A DNA stretch of 64,000 nt from Halocaridina rubra (lineage: Eukaryota; Arthropoda; Malacostraca; Decapoda; Atyidae). The notes beneath the pieces were generated by a model. It made no database searches. It saw nothing but the letters and a program-made list of their open reading frames with translations, and was not told the origin of the DNA. Below are positions 21,659 through 34,535 of this stretch, in pieces. A program made the position numbers and the translations under genes. The number at the start of each line of letters is the position of its first letter. Within the stretch, counting starts at the first letter, position 1. Location of the stretch: assembly GCA_037179515.1 (NCBI GenBank), contig JAXCGZ010002294.1, forward strand, positions 1 through 64,000, read 5' to 3'.

Positions 21659-23600
21659 AAAACATGAATAATTTTTTACCCCGACTGGGACTCGAACCTA
21701 GGACTTATGATTACTAAGTCAAGGCGCTACCACTACACCACAGAAGGTTAAAAGGAATCCAACCTTATAGCTTATATCTGCTATACTTAGGAATGAACGC
21801 ATTCTAACTGAATGCCACTATGTTCATATTACAGATTCCCCAACCTCACTCGTGGCTTCATTTTAGCATTTAATTCAATTCCCAATCTCATTCGGGCCAT
21901 GAAATTATCAAATAAGCACATTACATATGTGAAAACATGAATCATTTTTTACCCCGACCGGGACTCGAACCTAGGACTTATGATTACTAAGTCAAGGCGC
22001 TACCACTACACCACAGAAGGTTAAAAGGCATCCAACCTTATAGCTTATATCTGCTATACTTAGGAATCTGTAATATGAACATAGTGGCATTCAGTTAGAA
22101 TGCGTTCATTCCTAAGTATAGCAGATATAAGCTATAAGGTTGGATTTCTTTTAACCTTCTGTGGTGTAGTGGTAGCGCCTTGACTTAGAAATCATAAGTC
22201 CTAGGTTCGAGTCCCGGTCGAGGTAAAAAATGATTCATGTTTTCACATATGTAATGTGCTTATTTGATAATTTCATGGCCCGAATGAGATTGGGAATTGA
22301 ATTAAATGCTAAAATGAAGCCACGAGTGAGGTTGGGGAATCTGTAATATGAACATAGTGGCATTCAGTTAGAATGCGTTAATTCCTAAGTATAGCAGATA
22401 TAAGCTATAAGGTTGGATTCCTTTTAACCTTCTGTGGTGTAGTGGTAGCGCCTTGACTTAGTAATCATAAGTCCTAGGTTCGAGTCCCAGTCGGGGTAAA
22501 AAATGATTCATGTTTTCACAAATGTAATGTGCTTAATTAATAATTTCATGGCCCGAATGAGATTGGGAATTGAATTAAATGCTAAAATGAAGCCACGAGT
22601 GAGGTTGGGGAATCTGTAATATGAACATAGTGGCATTCAGTTAGAATGCGTTCATTCCTAAGTATAGCAGATATTAGCTATAAGGTTGGATTCCTTTTAA
22701 CCTTTTGTGGTGTAGTGGTAGCGCCTTGACTTAGTAATCATAAGTCCTAGGTTCGAGTCCCAGTCGGGGTAAAAAATGATTCATGTTTTCACATATGTAA
22801 TGTGCTTATTTGATAATTTCATGGCCCGAATGAGATTGGGAATTGAATTAATTGCTAAAATGAAGCCACAAGTGAGGTTGGGGAATCTGTAATATGAACA
22901 TAGTGGCATTCAGTTAGAATGCGTTCATTCCTAAGTATAGCAGATATAAGCTATAAGGTTGGATTCCTTTTAACCTTCTGTGGTGTAGTGGTAGCGCCTT
23001 GACTTAGTAATCATAAGTCCTAGGTTCGAGTCCCGGTCGGGGTAAAAAATGATTCATGTTTTCACATATGTAATGTGCTTATTTGATAATTTCATGGCCC
23101 GAATGAGATTGGGAATTGAATTAAATGCTAAAATGAAGCCACGAGTGAGGTTGGGGAATCTGTAATATGAACATAGTGGCATTCAGTTAGAATGCGTTCA
23201 TTCCTAAGTCTAGCAGATATAAGCTATAAGGTTGGATTCCTTTTAACCTTCTGTGGTGTAGTGGTAGCACCTTGACTTAGTAATCATAAGTCCTAGGTTC
23301 GAGTCCCGGTCGGGGTAAAAAATGATTCATGTTTTCACATATGTAAAGTGCTTATTTGATAATTTCATGGCCCGAATGAGATTGGGAATTGAATTAAATG
23401 CTAAAATGAAGCCACGAGTGAGGTTGGGGAATCTGTAATATGAACATAGTGGCATTCAGTTAGAATGCGTTCATTCCTAAGTATAGCAGATATAAGCTAT
23501 AAGGTTGGATTCCTTTTAACCTTCTGTGGTGTAGTGGTAGCGCCTTGACTTAGTAATCATAAGTCCTAGGTTCGAGTCCCGGTCGGGGTAAAAAAAAATG
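21656..23600. repeat. 273-bp satellite with tRNA-like module, head-to-head arrangement
   Basis: Each unit holds a tRNA-like region and about 200 bp of tail. CTAGGTTCGA occurs on the + strand at 22201, 22474, 22747, 23020, 23293 and 23566, exactly 273 bp apart. Its reverse complement occurs at 21692 and 21965, again 273 bp apart. Two units therefore point left and six point right, meeting in a spacer near 22071-22109 flanked by long inverted arms. The module has a perfect A-box (TGGTGTAGTGG) and B-box (GGTTCGAGTCC) 42 nt apart, and an anticodon-loop-like TTAGTAA that resembles threonine tRNA (AGT). The acceptor stem does not pair well, so it is a SINE-like relic and not a working tRNA gene. 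Units differ by only a few bases. Confidence 0.9.
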
Positions 23601-23601
23601 A

Positions 23602-23875
<274 letters not shown>

Positions 23876-23896
23876 GTGACCTCAACCCATGAATGC

Positions 23897-24420
<524 letters not shown>

Positions 24421-24422
<2 letters not shown>

Positions 24423-26999
24423 TATTACCTAATTGTGCTTACGGAAAAGAGCCCAAAGCTCATATCTTCCCGTTTCCTGATCGATTCCATTTTGTACTTT
24501 GTGATACTTATCATACCTGTCCTTACAACTATAGATTGAGTTAGATTTAACTACCTCCTCGCTTAGCGAATTCCTAATATCAATTTCTCTTACACTGAAA
24601 AAGTACATCCTTACATTCTGAGAAGATTTCTTACGAAGCTGCAAGCTATGACCTCTAGTTCTAGAGCCAGCCATATCAAGATATCGATCCCTATCCACTC
24701 TATCATAACCATGAAGGATTTAAAGACTGTCACCATATCCCTCCTCAATCTTCTAGCTTCGATTGATGGTAAGTTTAATGACCTCAACCTCTCATCATAA
24801 CTGAGATGGCATATTTCTGGCACCAGTTTCATGGCATGTCTTTGAACTTTTTCAAGCTTAGCTACGTGCTTTTTCAAGTGCGGATTCCAAAAAGTGGCTG
24901 CATATTTTAGTTTTGGCCTCACATAAGTTACATAAATATTTCTGAACATTTCCTTTTCCATGTGCCCGAAGGCTACCCTTACATTTGATAAGATAGCATA
25001 TGCTGCCCTTACTATGCCATTTATATGTACTTATGGAGACAAATCTGCCAGTATGTTTACTCCTAGATCTCTCTCATTTTCTGTCTTTTGAAGTTGTACT
25101 CCTGCCACCGAGTAGTCAAGCTTGGGCCTTCTAGCACTTGTACCCATTCTCATTACCTTACATTTTGAAGTATTGAATTTCATTAGCCACTTTTCTGACC
25201 ACTCATGGAGACTACTTAGATCTTCCTGAAGTTCTCTACCATTGTTCTCGTTTCTTTCTTTCTTCACAATCTTTGCATCATCTGCAAGCATATTCATGTA
25301 TGAATTTACAGACTCTGGTAGATCATTTACATATACAAAGAACAAAAGTGGCCCTAAAACTAAACCCTGTGGAACTCCACTACTAACTTTTCTCCATTCA
25401 ACCATTCAAACACTGAGTGTCTTACTCTAACCCTCTGTTCCCTTCCTTCTAAGTAAGGTTTTATCCATTCCAAGACATTTCCACCTATTCTAGCCATTGC
25501 TTGCAGCTTCCTAATAAGTCTCCCATGTGGAACAGTGTCAAATGCTTTCTGGTAGTCTAAGAATATGCAATCTGCCCAGCCCTCTCTTTCTTGTAAGATT
25601 CGGCTTAATTCATCATAAAATTCTAATAAGTTTGTTACTCTTGATCTACCTTCTCTGGAGCCATGTTGTCTCATTGACAAAAAGTTGAAGGATTCCAAGT
25701 GAAGAGAGATATGTTTTCTTAGTTATTTCTCCATAACTTTGCAAACAATGCTGGTTAAGGAAACTGGTCTATAGTTCAAAGCCATATCCCTCCTTCCCTC
25801 TTTGAAGATAGGTATCACGTTTGTTGTTTCCAGCATCTTGGAATCTCCCCTGACTCCAATGACTTTTTAAATATGATACTTAGTGCCACTGATATTGAGT
25901 TTGCGCATTTTTTCAGTACATGAGGAGATATATCATCAGGACCTGTAGCTTTATGAACATCTAACTCCATCAGCGCGTTGCATACCTCTGTGGCTGTAAG
26001 GTTGATGTTTTCTATTGCCGGCCCATGAGCTCCTATCTCTGTAATCTGAGGGGGTGGGGTATTTTCTACTGTAAATGCTGACTGAAACTCCTTGTTCAGT
26101 TCTTTGCAGATCTCTTCATCCGTCTCAATGATGCTTCCATCCGCTCTCTTAAGCCTTAAAACCTGTTCTTTTACCTTCAGTTTTCCTCTGATAAAGCTGT
26201 GGAAAAGCTTGGGATTTTCTTTAGCCTTCCTGGTGATGTTCCTTTCATAGTCTCTCTTTGCCTCTATTCTTTTACTTAGGTAATCATTTCTTGCTCTTTT
26301 GTAGGTTTGCCAGGCATTTATGTTTTTTTTCTCCTATACCTTTTCCAGCATTTCTCTCTCCATTCTTTAGCTCTTTTACGCTCATTATTGAACCATTTCT
26401 CTCTGGCATGAATACACCAACTTTGGTGACAGGTACGCAGCAATCTACTATCATCCCATATTTCTCACAAAAGATGTAGTACGTTTCTTGTACAGATTTG
26501 TTGTAATATAAGGTTCTCCAGTCAATAACTGCAAAAAGCTCATTCATTTTGATGTAATCTCCTTTTGGATAGTTCCTCCTCATGTCCTCAATGCCTCTAC
26601 TCTTAGGCAGAACATCTTCAATGATATACTCCATCAACAACACACAGTGGTCACTCTGTCCAATTGGTAATTCATACTCATTTTTTTCAATATCCAACAC
26701 GTTATCTGTGAATACTAGATCAAGTAGTTATGGCTCATCCCCACCCCTGGCCCTTGTTGGTTCCATTACATGTTGGTGTAGGACATTCCCTTGTACGCAA
26801 TCTAGGAATATTGCCTCAAATGAGTCCTCATCACTGTGTGTGTCAAGATTTATCCAATCTATCTCTTTATGATTAAAATCCCCCACAATCAAAGTCCTAC
26901 ATTTTCTCTCCCGTGCCACGTTAACAACTAATATTATGACTTCAATAGTACCTATATGACTTTCCTCATAAACTTCTAGCCTATGTTGGTTCCTTGGTG
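24421..26999 (-). pseudogene. LINE copy E, 3' part (endonuclease end, RT)
   Basis: Same family as the copies at 51-64 kb. From high to low coordinates: CRTLIVGDFNHKEIDW (endonuclease, near 26880), SDHCVLLMEY, the N-terminal RT part, FLDYQKAFDTVPHGRL (motif A, near 25540), SSGVPQGLVLGPLLF (motif B), and MLADDAKIV (motif C, near 25280, where the usual F is L). The C-terminal part ends near 24530. Several stops and frameshifts break the frame. The 3' end has one copy of the AATTAGGTAAT tail phrase, then (AC)n. The 5' part of the same copy continues at 28520-28857, beyond another LINE inserted into it. Confidence 0.85.
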
Positions 27000-28252
27000 G
27001 GTATAAGTTTGTTGAGTGTGGTAGGAAAAGTGTATGGTAGGATACTGGTTAATAGGATTAAGGATAAGACAGAATATGTGATCGCGGAAGTGCTGAGTGG
27101 TTTTAGGAGAGGTAGAGGTTGTATAGATCAGATTTTTATAGTTAGGCAGTTATGTGAGAAATATTTAGCAAAGGGTAAGGATGTGTATTTTGCATTTTTG
27201 GATCTGGAGAAAGCATATGATAGAGTTGATAGAGAGGCTATGTGGAATGTTTTGAGATTATATGGAATCAATGGTAAATTGTTGCATGCAGTGAAGAGTT
27301 TGTATGAGGGTAGTAGAGCTTGTGTTAGGGTAGGGAATGAAGTGAGTGAGTGGTTTCCAGTGAGTGTGGGACTGAGACAGGGATGTGTGATGTCACCATG
27401 GCTGTTCAATTTGTATATTGATGGAGTTGTAAGAGAGGTGAATGAGCGAGTTCGTGGTCGAGGTTTGAGAATGGTAGATGGGGATGATAACGAGTGGGAG
27501 CTGAATCAGTTGCTGTTTGCAGATGATACTGTGGTGGTGGCAGATTCAGAGGAAAAGCTGTGTCAGTTTGTGTCAGAATTTGGAATGGTGTGTGAGAGAA
27601 GGAAGCTGCTAGTGAATGTGTGAAAGAGTAAGGTAATGAGGTGTACAAGAAATGAGGATGGCGCTGGATTGAATGTTATGTTGAATGGAGAGACGCTTGA
27701 GGAGGTTAATCAGTTTAAGTATTTAGGCTCGGTTATAGCTGCAAATGGTGGAGTGGAAGCAGATGTGTGTCACAAAGTGAATGAAGGATGTAAAGTGTTG
27801 GGTGCATTGAAAGGAGTGATGAAGAATAGAGGGTTGGAAATGAATGTTAAGAAAGTTTTGTATGAGAAAGTGGTTGTGCCAACTGTGATGTATGGATCAG
27901 AGTTATGGGGTATGAAAGTAAGTGAGAGACGGAAACTAAATGTGTTTGAGATGAAATGCCTGAGGAGTATGATTGGTGTATCTCGATTGGATAGGGTTAG
28001 GAATGAAGTGGTGAGAGCAAGAACGGGTGTGAGGAGAGAAATTGCAGCCAGAGTAGATATGAATGTTCTGAGATGGTTTGGCCATGTGGAAAGGATGGAT
28101 GATGAAAGGCTGCTGAAAAAGGTGATGAATGCGAGAGTTGATGGATGGATGGAGTAAGGAGAGCCCTGAATGATAGGAGGATGGATGTGAGGGAAGCAAG
28201 CGAGCGTGCTAGGAATAGGAATGAGTGGGGAGCGATTGTGACGCGGCTCTGA
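27000..28252 (+). pseudogene. second LINE inserted in copy E: reverse transcriptase
   Basis: The frame runs from about 26999 with VVGKVYGRILVNRIKD, GFRRGRGCIDQIFIVRQL, FLDLEKAYDRVDREAMW (motif A), GLRQGCVMSPWLFNLYID (motif B) and LLFADDTVVVAD (motif C, intact). One in-frame stop (27621-27623) interrupts it before the C-terminal part, which holds FKYLGSVIAANG and LRWFGHVERMDDERLL. A frameshift near 28150 separates the last segment, which ends at 28252. It is 5'-truncated and lacks endonuclease. The type resembles RTE-related or similar LINEs; the clade is not certain. Confidence 0.85.
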
Positions 28253-28519
28253 TGGGCATCTGCTGTTACCACGGGGCTGCATCTTACAGAGATATCCCTG
28301 TGGTAGGGGCAGTAGGAGGAGCTGGCAGTTGTGAAGCGACACGGGTTGTGGAAGAGCCGGGAGGATGGGCTGTGGCACTCCAGCAGTGCCATCTGAACGG
28401 TCGTTAGCTCCCTCGTCATTGCCCATAGAGCAAAGTAATCCCCCTTTTTGTTTTCCTTTCTTGATGTTGGCTACCCCCCAATTAAAGGGGGAAACAGCCA
28501 AGGTATATGTGTATGTGTA
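28253..28519 (+). repeat. 3' UTR of the inserted LINE
   Basis: Holds a short hairpin-like phrase near 28473-28500 (ACCCCCCAATTAAAGGGGG) and ends with GTATATGTGTATGTGTAT at about 28502-28519, a simple-repeat tail. Copy E resumes at 28520. Confidence 0.6.
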
Positions 28520-28857
28520 TTATAATGCTCTCTGACCCAGTATTTATGCGAGCAACAAGAAATTCCTTGAACTCACTTTCTATAGCCAAGTTTATTTCTT
28601 CAATTTGAATCCTTTCACTTATGAGCAGTGCTATCCCTCCACCAGTCCTCTCAGATCTTTCATCCCTTAATATTCTGAAACCCTTTGGAAAAATTGTGAC
28701 ACAGTTTATGTCCTCACTCGACTTAGTCTCTGTAACTGCTACTATATCTGCCTTACTGTTGTGAATCCTATCTTTTAATTCTATTGCCTTACCAGCTAAT
28801 CCATCAGCATTTGTGTATAGCAATCTTAATGAGGCCCCATCCCCTGATCTTCTATGT
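28520..28857 (-). pseudogene. LINE copy E, 5' part (APE endonuclease start)
   Basis: On the - strand: SLRLLYTNADGLAGKAIELK, KADIVAVTETKSSEDIN, GGGIALLISERIQIEEINLA and then ARINTGSESI. This is the N-terminal half of an APE-type LINE endonuclease. It is cut at 28520, where the other LINE inserted, and truncated at 28857 next to a C/A-rich simple repeat. The truncation corresponds to position 58507 in the longest copy. Confidence 0.85.
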
Positions 28858-28905
28858 GTGTGTGTGGGGTGGGGTGGGGTGGGGGGGTTGGTGGGAGGGT
28901 GGAAC
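28858..28905. repeat. G-rich simple repeat
   Basis: GTGTGTGTGGGGTGGGGTGG-type sequence followed by a run of seven G; it borders the 5' end of LINE copy E. Confidence 0.8.
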
Positions 28906-29480
28906 AGCACTTGGGCACTTTTCTCCCTAACCTCCTCCTTCTTTCTGAAACGCAGCTGTCTATCCATGCATCCGCTGATTCATTTCAAATCTCTCACTAT
29001 AACCAGTATACTTGTTTTTGTTCGAAAGGTGGGGTCTGTGCCTACTGCAACGTTAACACTCCTATTGCAAGGCTCATGGACCTTGAATCTCCTAACCTTG
29101 ATGTTCTTTGGCTAAAAATTTATCTCTCCACTACCACTATTTTTCTTTGCTTTTGATATTGTTCTCCAAACTCCACCAAGTTTGTATCTTTCTTTGAATA
29201 TATGTCCGTGTACCAAGAGTCCTTGCTATCTTCTCACCCACATGCCGAAGTTCTCTACATTGGGGACTTCAATGTACACCATAGTGAGTGGCTTAATTCT
29301 TCTCACACTGATGTGGGAGGAAGTGAGGCCCTTGCTTTCTCTATTACTCACGATCTGGAGCAAATTATCAAACATCCTACTCGTGTTCCTGATCGTCATG
29401 AACATGCAGCAAACACTCTTGACCTATTTGTTACTTCTAACACTCAGTTCATTTTTTACGCATGTTTAAAATCCGTGAAA
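28906..29480 (+). pseudogene. LINE endonuclease fragment
   Basis: A third LINE type. Across two frames: LLSETQLSIHASADSFQISH, KGGVCAYCNVNTPIARLMD, NLDVLWLKIYLS and then (frame of 29202-29489) AEVLYIGDFNVHHSEWLNSS, ANTLDLFVTSN. GDFN and the SETQ phrase are endonuclease active-site motifs of jockey/CR1-like LINEs. The fragment has no RT, and a frameshift lies near 29150-29200. Confidence 0.75.
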
Positions 29481-30706
29481 TTGGAATAACGCACCTAAAA
29501 AATAATAATAAAAAAATACGAAATTCACGAATAATGCCAATGCAATAAAATTCGATTTTTTTTTTCTACTTTTAGTAAATAATTGACCGCCATCCTCCTC
29601 CTCTTCTGCCGCCTAATGAAATCTGATATTATGAAGATAATGGAAAAAAGCATTAAGAACACAGCAAACTAATGTTCGATATAATATCGACAGGGAAATA
29701 GCATGCGAGGTGCATCAGCTGATATAGAAGTGGCAAAACGTTTGCCGATAGAGGTTCGTTCTCCCGCATCCTCCTCCTCTTCTACCGCTTAATGAGATCG
29801 AATATTATGAAGAAAATTAAAAAAAGCATTAAGAACAAACAAAAAAACTTTCTATATAATATCGTCAGGGATATAGCGTGTACAGAATATATATATTTCA
29901 TTTAAGTTTCTTGGATATATGTGTTCTTTGTAACGATTTGTATAGTTTTCTTTTTCTCTCAGCTGACTTTGTTTACGTTTGGATTTCGTGCAGCACGGTC
30001 GACATGTAAAGAAGATAGAATAATGTTTAGAACTAAGGACTATTAATATGTAATACTATAATCTAGAAAATTAGATAAACCCCAAATAGAGTGAATAAAT
30101 AAATATTTTATGAGTAAGATATTGTGCCTGAATAGTGGTAAGCTTCAGTTGATTCAGAAGCGGCAAAACGTTTGTCTATAGAGGTTCGTTCTCCTGCATC
30201 CTCCTCCTCTTCAATCGCTTAATGCGATCGGATATTATGAAGATAATAAAAAAAAAAGCATTAAGAACAAACAGCAAACAAAATTGCGATATAATATCGT
30301 CAGGGAAATAGCGTGCGAGGGTGCATCAGCTGATACGGAGGTGGCAAAACGTTTGCATCCTCGTGCTCACCGCCACCATGCAAGTCCCAGTGTACTGTAT
30401 GCCTGTTGCCCACATCATAATAGAGTACAGTACAGTATGTTAATTTCTTGCTGTACAGTGAATCTGAATATAGTTTGTATCCTCTTAAAAATAGATACAG
30501 GACTTTCTGCTTTGTTATGTACTTATAAATATGTTTTTACTTATCTGATATCTTTGGTATAGTGTGTCTATGTAAGGTTGTGGAACTTATCTATGCCCTT
30601 TATCATTGTTTCCTATGGAAAATTGCTCGTTTTTTTATGCGATTTTCGATTTACCCGTCACTTCTGAGAACCTATCTCCGCATTATTCCAAGAACAAGGT
30701 GTATAG
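29481..30706 (+). repeat. LTR-like copy, opposite orientation
   Basis: Reverse-complement relative of 9595-11345 and 16555-17200. It starts at TTGGAATAACGCACC near 29481, holds three subrepeats of the TCCTCCTCCTCTTC / AACGTTTG type (near 29590, 29775, 30200) and ends TTCCAAGAACA at 30706. The terminal CA fits the end of an LTR. It is most likely a solo or partial LTR of the same Gypsy family, just before an ADAM17 exon. Confidence 0.6.
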
Positions 30707-30905
30707 GCTTATGTATAATAAATACTTATAGAGTAAGTTTCGGAGATGCTACTAGTTATTTCTCATATCTAATATTTTATCAAAATGGTAAGGAGTAATT
30801 AATAGTCTTAAGCATATGACTATAAACATAACTCATTAGTTATAAGCAAATTGAACTTGAAATATTAGCATAGTAAGTAATGTAAAGTATTTGACTCATT
30901 CTCAG

Positions 30906-31343
30906 GGTAAATGTGAGAAGACTGTTCAGGATGTGGTTGAGCGTTTCTGGGATATCATAGAAGACATCAACATCAACACTGTGCTGATGTTCTTGCGTGA
31001 CAATATTGTTGGAACTGTAATCATCATCTCTGTTATCATCTGGGTTCCTGCCTCATGCATCTTTAGCTATGTTGATAGAAGGCGCCAAGATGAGTATCGC
31101 AAGTATGTTCGTTGGTATTTCAGCAGCGAGCTTGTTCATCCTACTGACAGTGTGCGCATTATTGATAGCAAACGAACCAGAGTCCATGAACCTGGTCGTT
31201 CGCAAGAGACCACAAACCGGACACATAATGCTGTGGGTCGAGGCCTTACTACTCGAGATCCTCCTGAAGGAGCAGAGAGTCGGCAGCCTCTTAATACCCC
31301 ACAGTCACCCCCAGTCTCACAACATTATGCCAGTGCCATGTAA
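30906..31343 (+). CDS. ADAM17: ADAM17 exon: stalk, transmembrane segment, cytoplasmic tail
   Basis: Acceptor ATTCTCAG, phase 0 in. It encodes GKCEKTVQDVVERFWDIIED, matching the conserved ADAM17 stalk helix (CANDIS region), then a transmembrane span of about 22 residues (GTVIIISVIIWVPASCIFSY), the basic stop-transfer DRRRQ, and a cytoplasmic tail rich in S, T, P and R. Read through, the frame ends ASAM-stop at 31341-31343. However, the ATG overlaps a donor AT|GTAAAT at 31340, and an exon at 46771 joins in frame: AT plus G restores the methionine. The spliced form is therefore probably the normal one, with the coding part ending at 31339. Retaining the intron would give the short tail. Confidence 0.9.
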   Translation, partial: GKCEKTVQDVVERFWDIIEDININTVLMFLRDNIVGTVIIISVIIWVPASCIFSYVDRRRQDEYRKYVRWYFSSELVHPTDSVRIIDSKRTRVHEPGRSQETTNRTHNAVGRGLTTRDPPEGAESRQPLNTPQSPPVSQHYASAM

Positions 31344-31473
31344 ATTAATACTTTTCTAACAAAGCTAAGCTTTATATTGTGCAATTTGTATTGAAATTTT
31401 ACTAATATGATTTTAATGGCTCTGCTCAAGAAGAGTTAATATGTATTTGATATTTGCTTCTTTACTTGATAAA

Positions 31474-31595
31474 AACCACGATCTTGTAGTGGTAGCATCT
31501 CGACTCCACGATGACAGTCCTGTGAGTGAGCTCACTTATAGAAAGGGCATCCAGCCTTAATTCCTGTTTTAATCTGTCTGTGTCCCCTCTTATAC
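31474..31595 (+). repeat. SINE-like copy
   Basis: A-box-like TTGTAGTGGTAGCATCTCGA near 31484, then the shared core GAAAGGGCATCCAGCCTTAA and TCTGTCTGTGTCCCCTC. Related to 18930-19050 and 20958-21125. An RTE-type LINE is inserted directly at its 3' end. Confidence 0.6.
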
Positions 31596-31614
31596 TTGTT
31601 TTTATCAAGTTATT
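31596..31614. repeat. target-site duplication, left
   Basis: TTGTTTTTATCAAGTTATT, 19 bases, repeated exactly at 34536-34554 on the other side of the RTE-type LINE. Confidence 0.9.
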
Positions 31615-34535
31615 CTTCTTCTTCTTCTTCGTCTACATCTTTTCCCACTTTTATGTGGGGTCGATGTTTCTGGCCAGTTTTCTCCATTTGCTTCTGTCCC
31701 ATACCTCATCACCCAACAAACCTTTAGGCCTCAGGTCGTCATTAATGCAATCCATCCACCTACGCATTGGTCTCCCTTTCCTTCTCCTACCCTGTATATC
31801 CATTTCCATCACCCTCCTCCCAACATACTGTTCATCCCTTCTAACGACATGACCATACCATCTTAGTCTACTTTCTTGTATCTTATCTGATATTTCTCTA
31901 ACTTTTGAGGTACCTCTAATTACCTCGTTTCTGATCTTATCGCTTCCTGTCACCCCACACATCCAACATCCTCATCTCTGCCACATCCAGTTTTTTCTCT
32001 TGTGTCTTCTTTATTGCCCATGTCTTTGCTCCATACATCATCACAGGTCTCACAACTGTCTTATGCACTTTACCCCTTAGCTTAATCCCTATTCTCCTGT
32101 CGCACAGCACCCCAGACACTTTCTTCCAGTTCTTCCATCCCGCTTGTATTCTGTAGGTTATTTCTGACTCTAGGTCACCATCCTCTGCTACTGTTGATCC
32201 CAAATACTTGAAGTTATCAACTCTTTTCAACACCTTCCCATGCAAATTGATCTCCCCATCCTCATCATCTCTCAACCTCAAGTACTCTGTCTTTCCTGCT
32301 GATTTTCAGTCCTCTATCCTCCATCATTCTTCTCCACTCCTAAGGCTTCGCCTCCACTACCTCTCGTCTGTTGCTACACAGTACAATGTCATCTGCAAAG
32401 AGCATACACCATGGAGACTGATCTCTAATACCCTGGGTTACTACATCCAAGACCAGATCAAATAGATATGGACTCAAAGCAGACCCTTGATGCAGACCGA
32501 CATTTACTGAGAGACTTTTCGTCAAGCCCACACTGTTCTTAACATTTGCCTCTGCCCTCTCATACATATCTTGGATGATTCTTACATATTTCTCGGGGAC
32601 TCTCTTTTCTCTAATACACCTCCACACCTCTTGACATGGTACAAGATCATATGCCTTTTCCAGGTCAATAAAGACCATATGCAGTCCTTTCTGTTTCTCC
32701 CGATGCTTTTCCATCATTTGTCTCAAAGGCAAATATGGCATCCACTGTCCCTCTTCCAGGCATGAAGCCAAACTGATCATCCCCAATTGTCATTATCTCT
32801 CTGAGTCTCCTCTCTATAATCTTCTCCCATATCTTCATAGTATGACTTAACAACTTTATACATCTATAGTTTCCAGACTCCTGAAAATCTCCCTTCCCTT
32901 TATAGATTGGGATGATTAAGCTTCCTCTCCACTCCTCTGGCATCTTTTCCTGACTAAAGATCTTTTGCATTAAGTCCCACAAAATATCTATGCCTTCCTC
33001 TCCAAGACTCTTCCATACCTCCACTGGCATCTTATCAGGTCCTGCTACCTTTCCATTTTTCATTTTCCTTACTGCCCGCTCTACCACTCTTCTAGCCACT
33101 GTTGTTGTAACTGCTTCATTTGGAAGTCCATCTTCAAATACTGCTCTTAGGTTCTCTTCATTTAGTAATCCTTCAAAATAAGTTTCCCATCTGCTTTTTA
33201 TTTCATCCTCTTCTGCTAGAACTACTCCATGGTTATCCTTTATTTGTCTTACTTGGGTCAAGTCCTTGGTTGCAGCATCTCGGGCCTTGGCAATTCGCCA
33301 TATTTTCTTCTCTCCTTCTGGTGTTTCCAGCTCTTCATAGACTTCATTCAATTTCTCTGCCTTTGCTTTTGCTACTGCTCTCTTTGCCTGCTTGTACTCT
33401 TCTTTATCCTGCTCCAGGCCTGTAAATCTGCCTTTTTCTTAGATTCTTTCTTGTTCTTCACCCATTCTTGCACTTCCTCATTCCACCACCATGACTCTTT
33501 ATCATTTGGGGGTTTCCTTCCTAATGCCTTTCCAAGTACCTCCTAACTAACCCTCAAAATCACCTTACTATTCTCTCTCCACCGTTCTTGTACATCTTCA
33601 TGCAACCTTATCGCTTCCAACACTCTTCCCTTAAATATAGCTCTCAGCTCTGCATCTTTCAATCTCCACCACTTTATCTTTGGGTCTATCCTCGGCTTCT
33701 TACTATTCCTACATTTCCTGAGCCTGCAGTCAGTTGCTACTATCCTATGTTGCATTGCATTGCTATTCTCCTTCAGATGGTCTCTCCTACACAACAGTAA
33801 ATCTATCTGGCTCTCCCTCCCACCACTACTGTATGTAATCAATCTGTTTTCCTTTTTCTCAAAGAATGCGTTGACCAATGCCAGATCAAAGGCCACTGCA
33901 AAATCAATCACTCTCTCTCCCCCTTCATTTCTCTCGCCCACCCTCAAGCCCCCATGAACTCTACCTATCCCAGCCCTCCCAATTCCCAAGTGGCCATTTA
34001 GATCTCCTCCCAAAATTACCCTCTCCCTTATAGGAATTGTTCTAAGCTCCTGGTCCATCTCCTCCTAAAATACATCCTTCTCCTCCGCTGTACAACCAGT
34101 TTGTGGGACATAGGCACATACCACTTTGACTACCGTTTCTCCCAGTCCCATCTTTGAACTCATAATTCTGTCTCTCTTTCTATTCACACCAAGTAAGCTT
34201 TCCTTCAGGTCTTTGGATAGTATTATTCCTACACCATTTCTCCCTTCTTCATTTGCTCCACTATAACAATTTGCAACCCTCACCCAGTTCCCTCGCCATA
34301 TTTCCTTTCCACCTGGTCTCCTGCACACACAGCACTCCAAGTCTCCTCCTCTCCATCAGGTCCACCAATTCTCGCCCCTTCCCAGTCATCATTCCCACAT
34401 TAAGAGTGCCCACCCGCAGCACCACATCTGACACTCTCCCTCGAGCTTGCCTCTTTAACCCATCCCTCCCATGACTGGGTAGCCCTTTATGACCAAATAG
34501 CCCTTTATGACCGGATGCCCCCTCAGTGGCTGGGT
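31615..34535 (-). pseudogene. RTE-type LINE, full insertion
   Basis: About 2.9 kb bounded by the 19-nt duplication; the 3' tail is (GAA)n on the - strand (31615-31632). Order on the - strand: APE endonuclease (RVGTLNVGMMTGKGRELVDL, VQETRWKG near 34300; CAYVPQTGC; GGDLNGHLG near 33990; the TYSSGGRESQIDLLL stretch), then RT (NYRCIKLLSHTMKIWEKIIE, GFMPGRGTVDAIF, FIDLEKAYDLVP, LHQGSALSPYLFDL, MLFADDIVLCSN near 32400), then the C-terminal part (FKYLGSTVAEDGDLESE, LRWYGHVVRRDEQYVGRRV). The RT catalytic FADD is kept, but frames shift several times (near 34060, 33540-33350, 32780, 32330 and 31950). The domain content and the C-terminal phrase are typical of the RTE clade. Confidence 0.9.

Noticed and set aside
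22428..22500. Functional tRNA-Thr genes in the 273-bp array
   Set aside because: A- and B-boxes are good but the acceptor stem has mismatches and the T-stem is weak; the units fit a tRNA-derived repeat better.
21656..23600. CRISPR-like array
   Set aside because: The 273-bp units are repeated along their whole length with no variable spacers, and the setting is eukaryotic.
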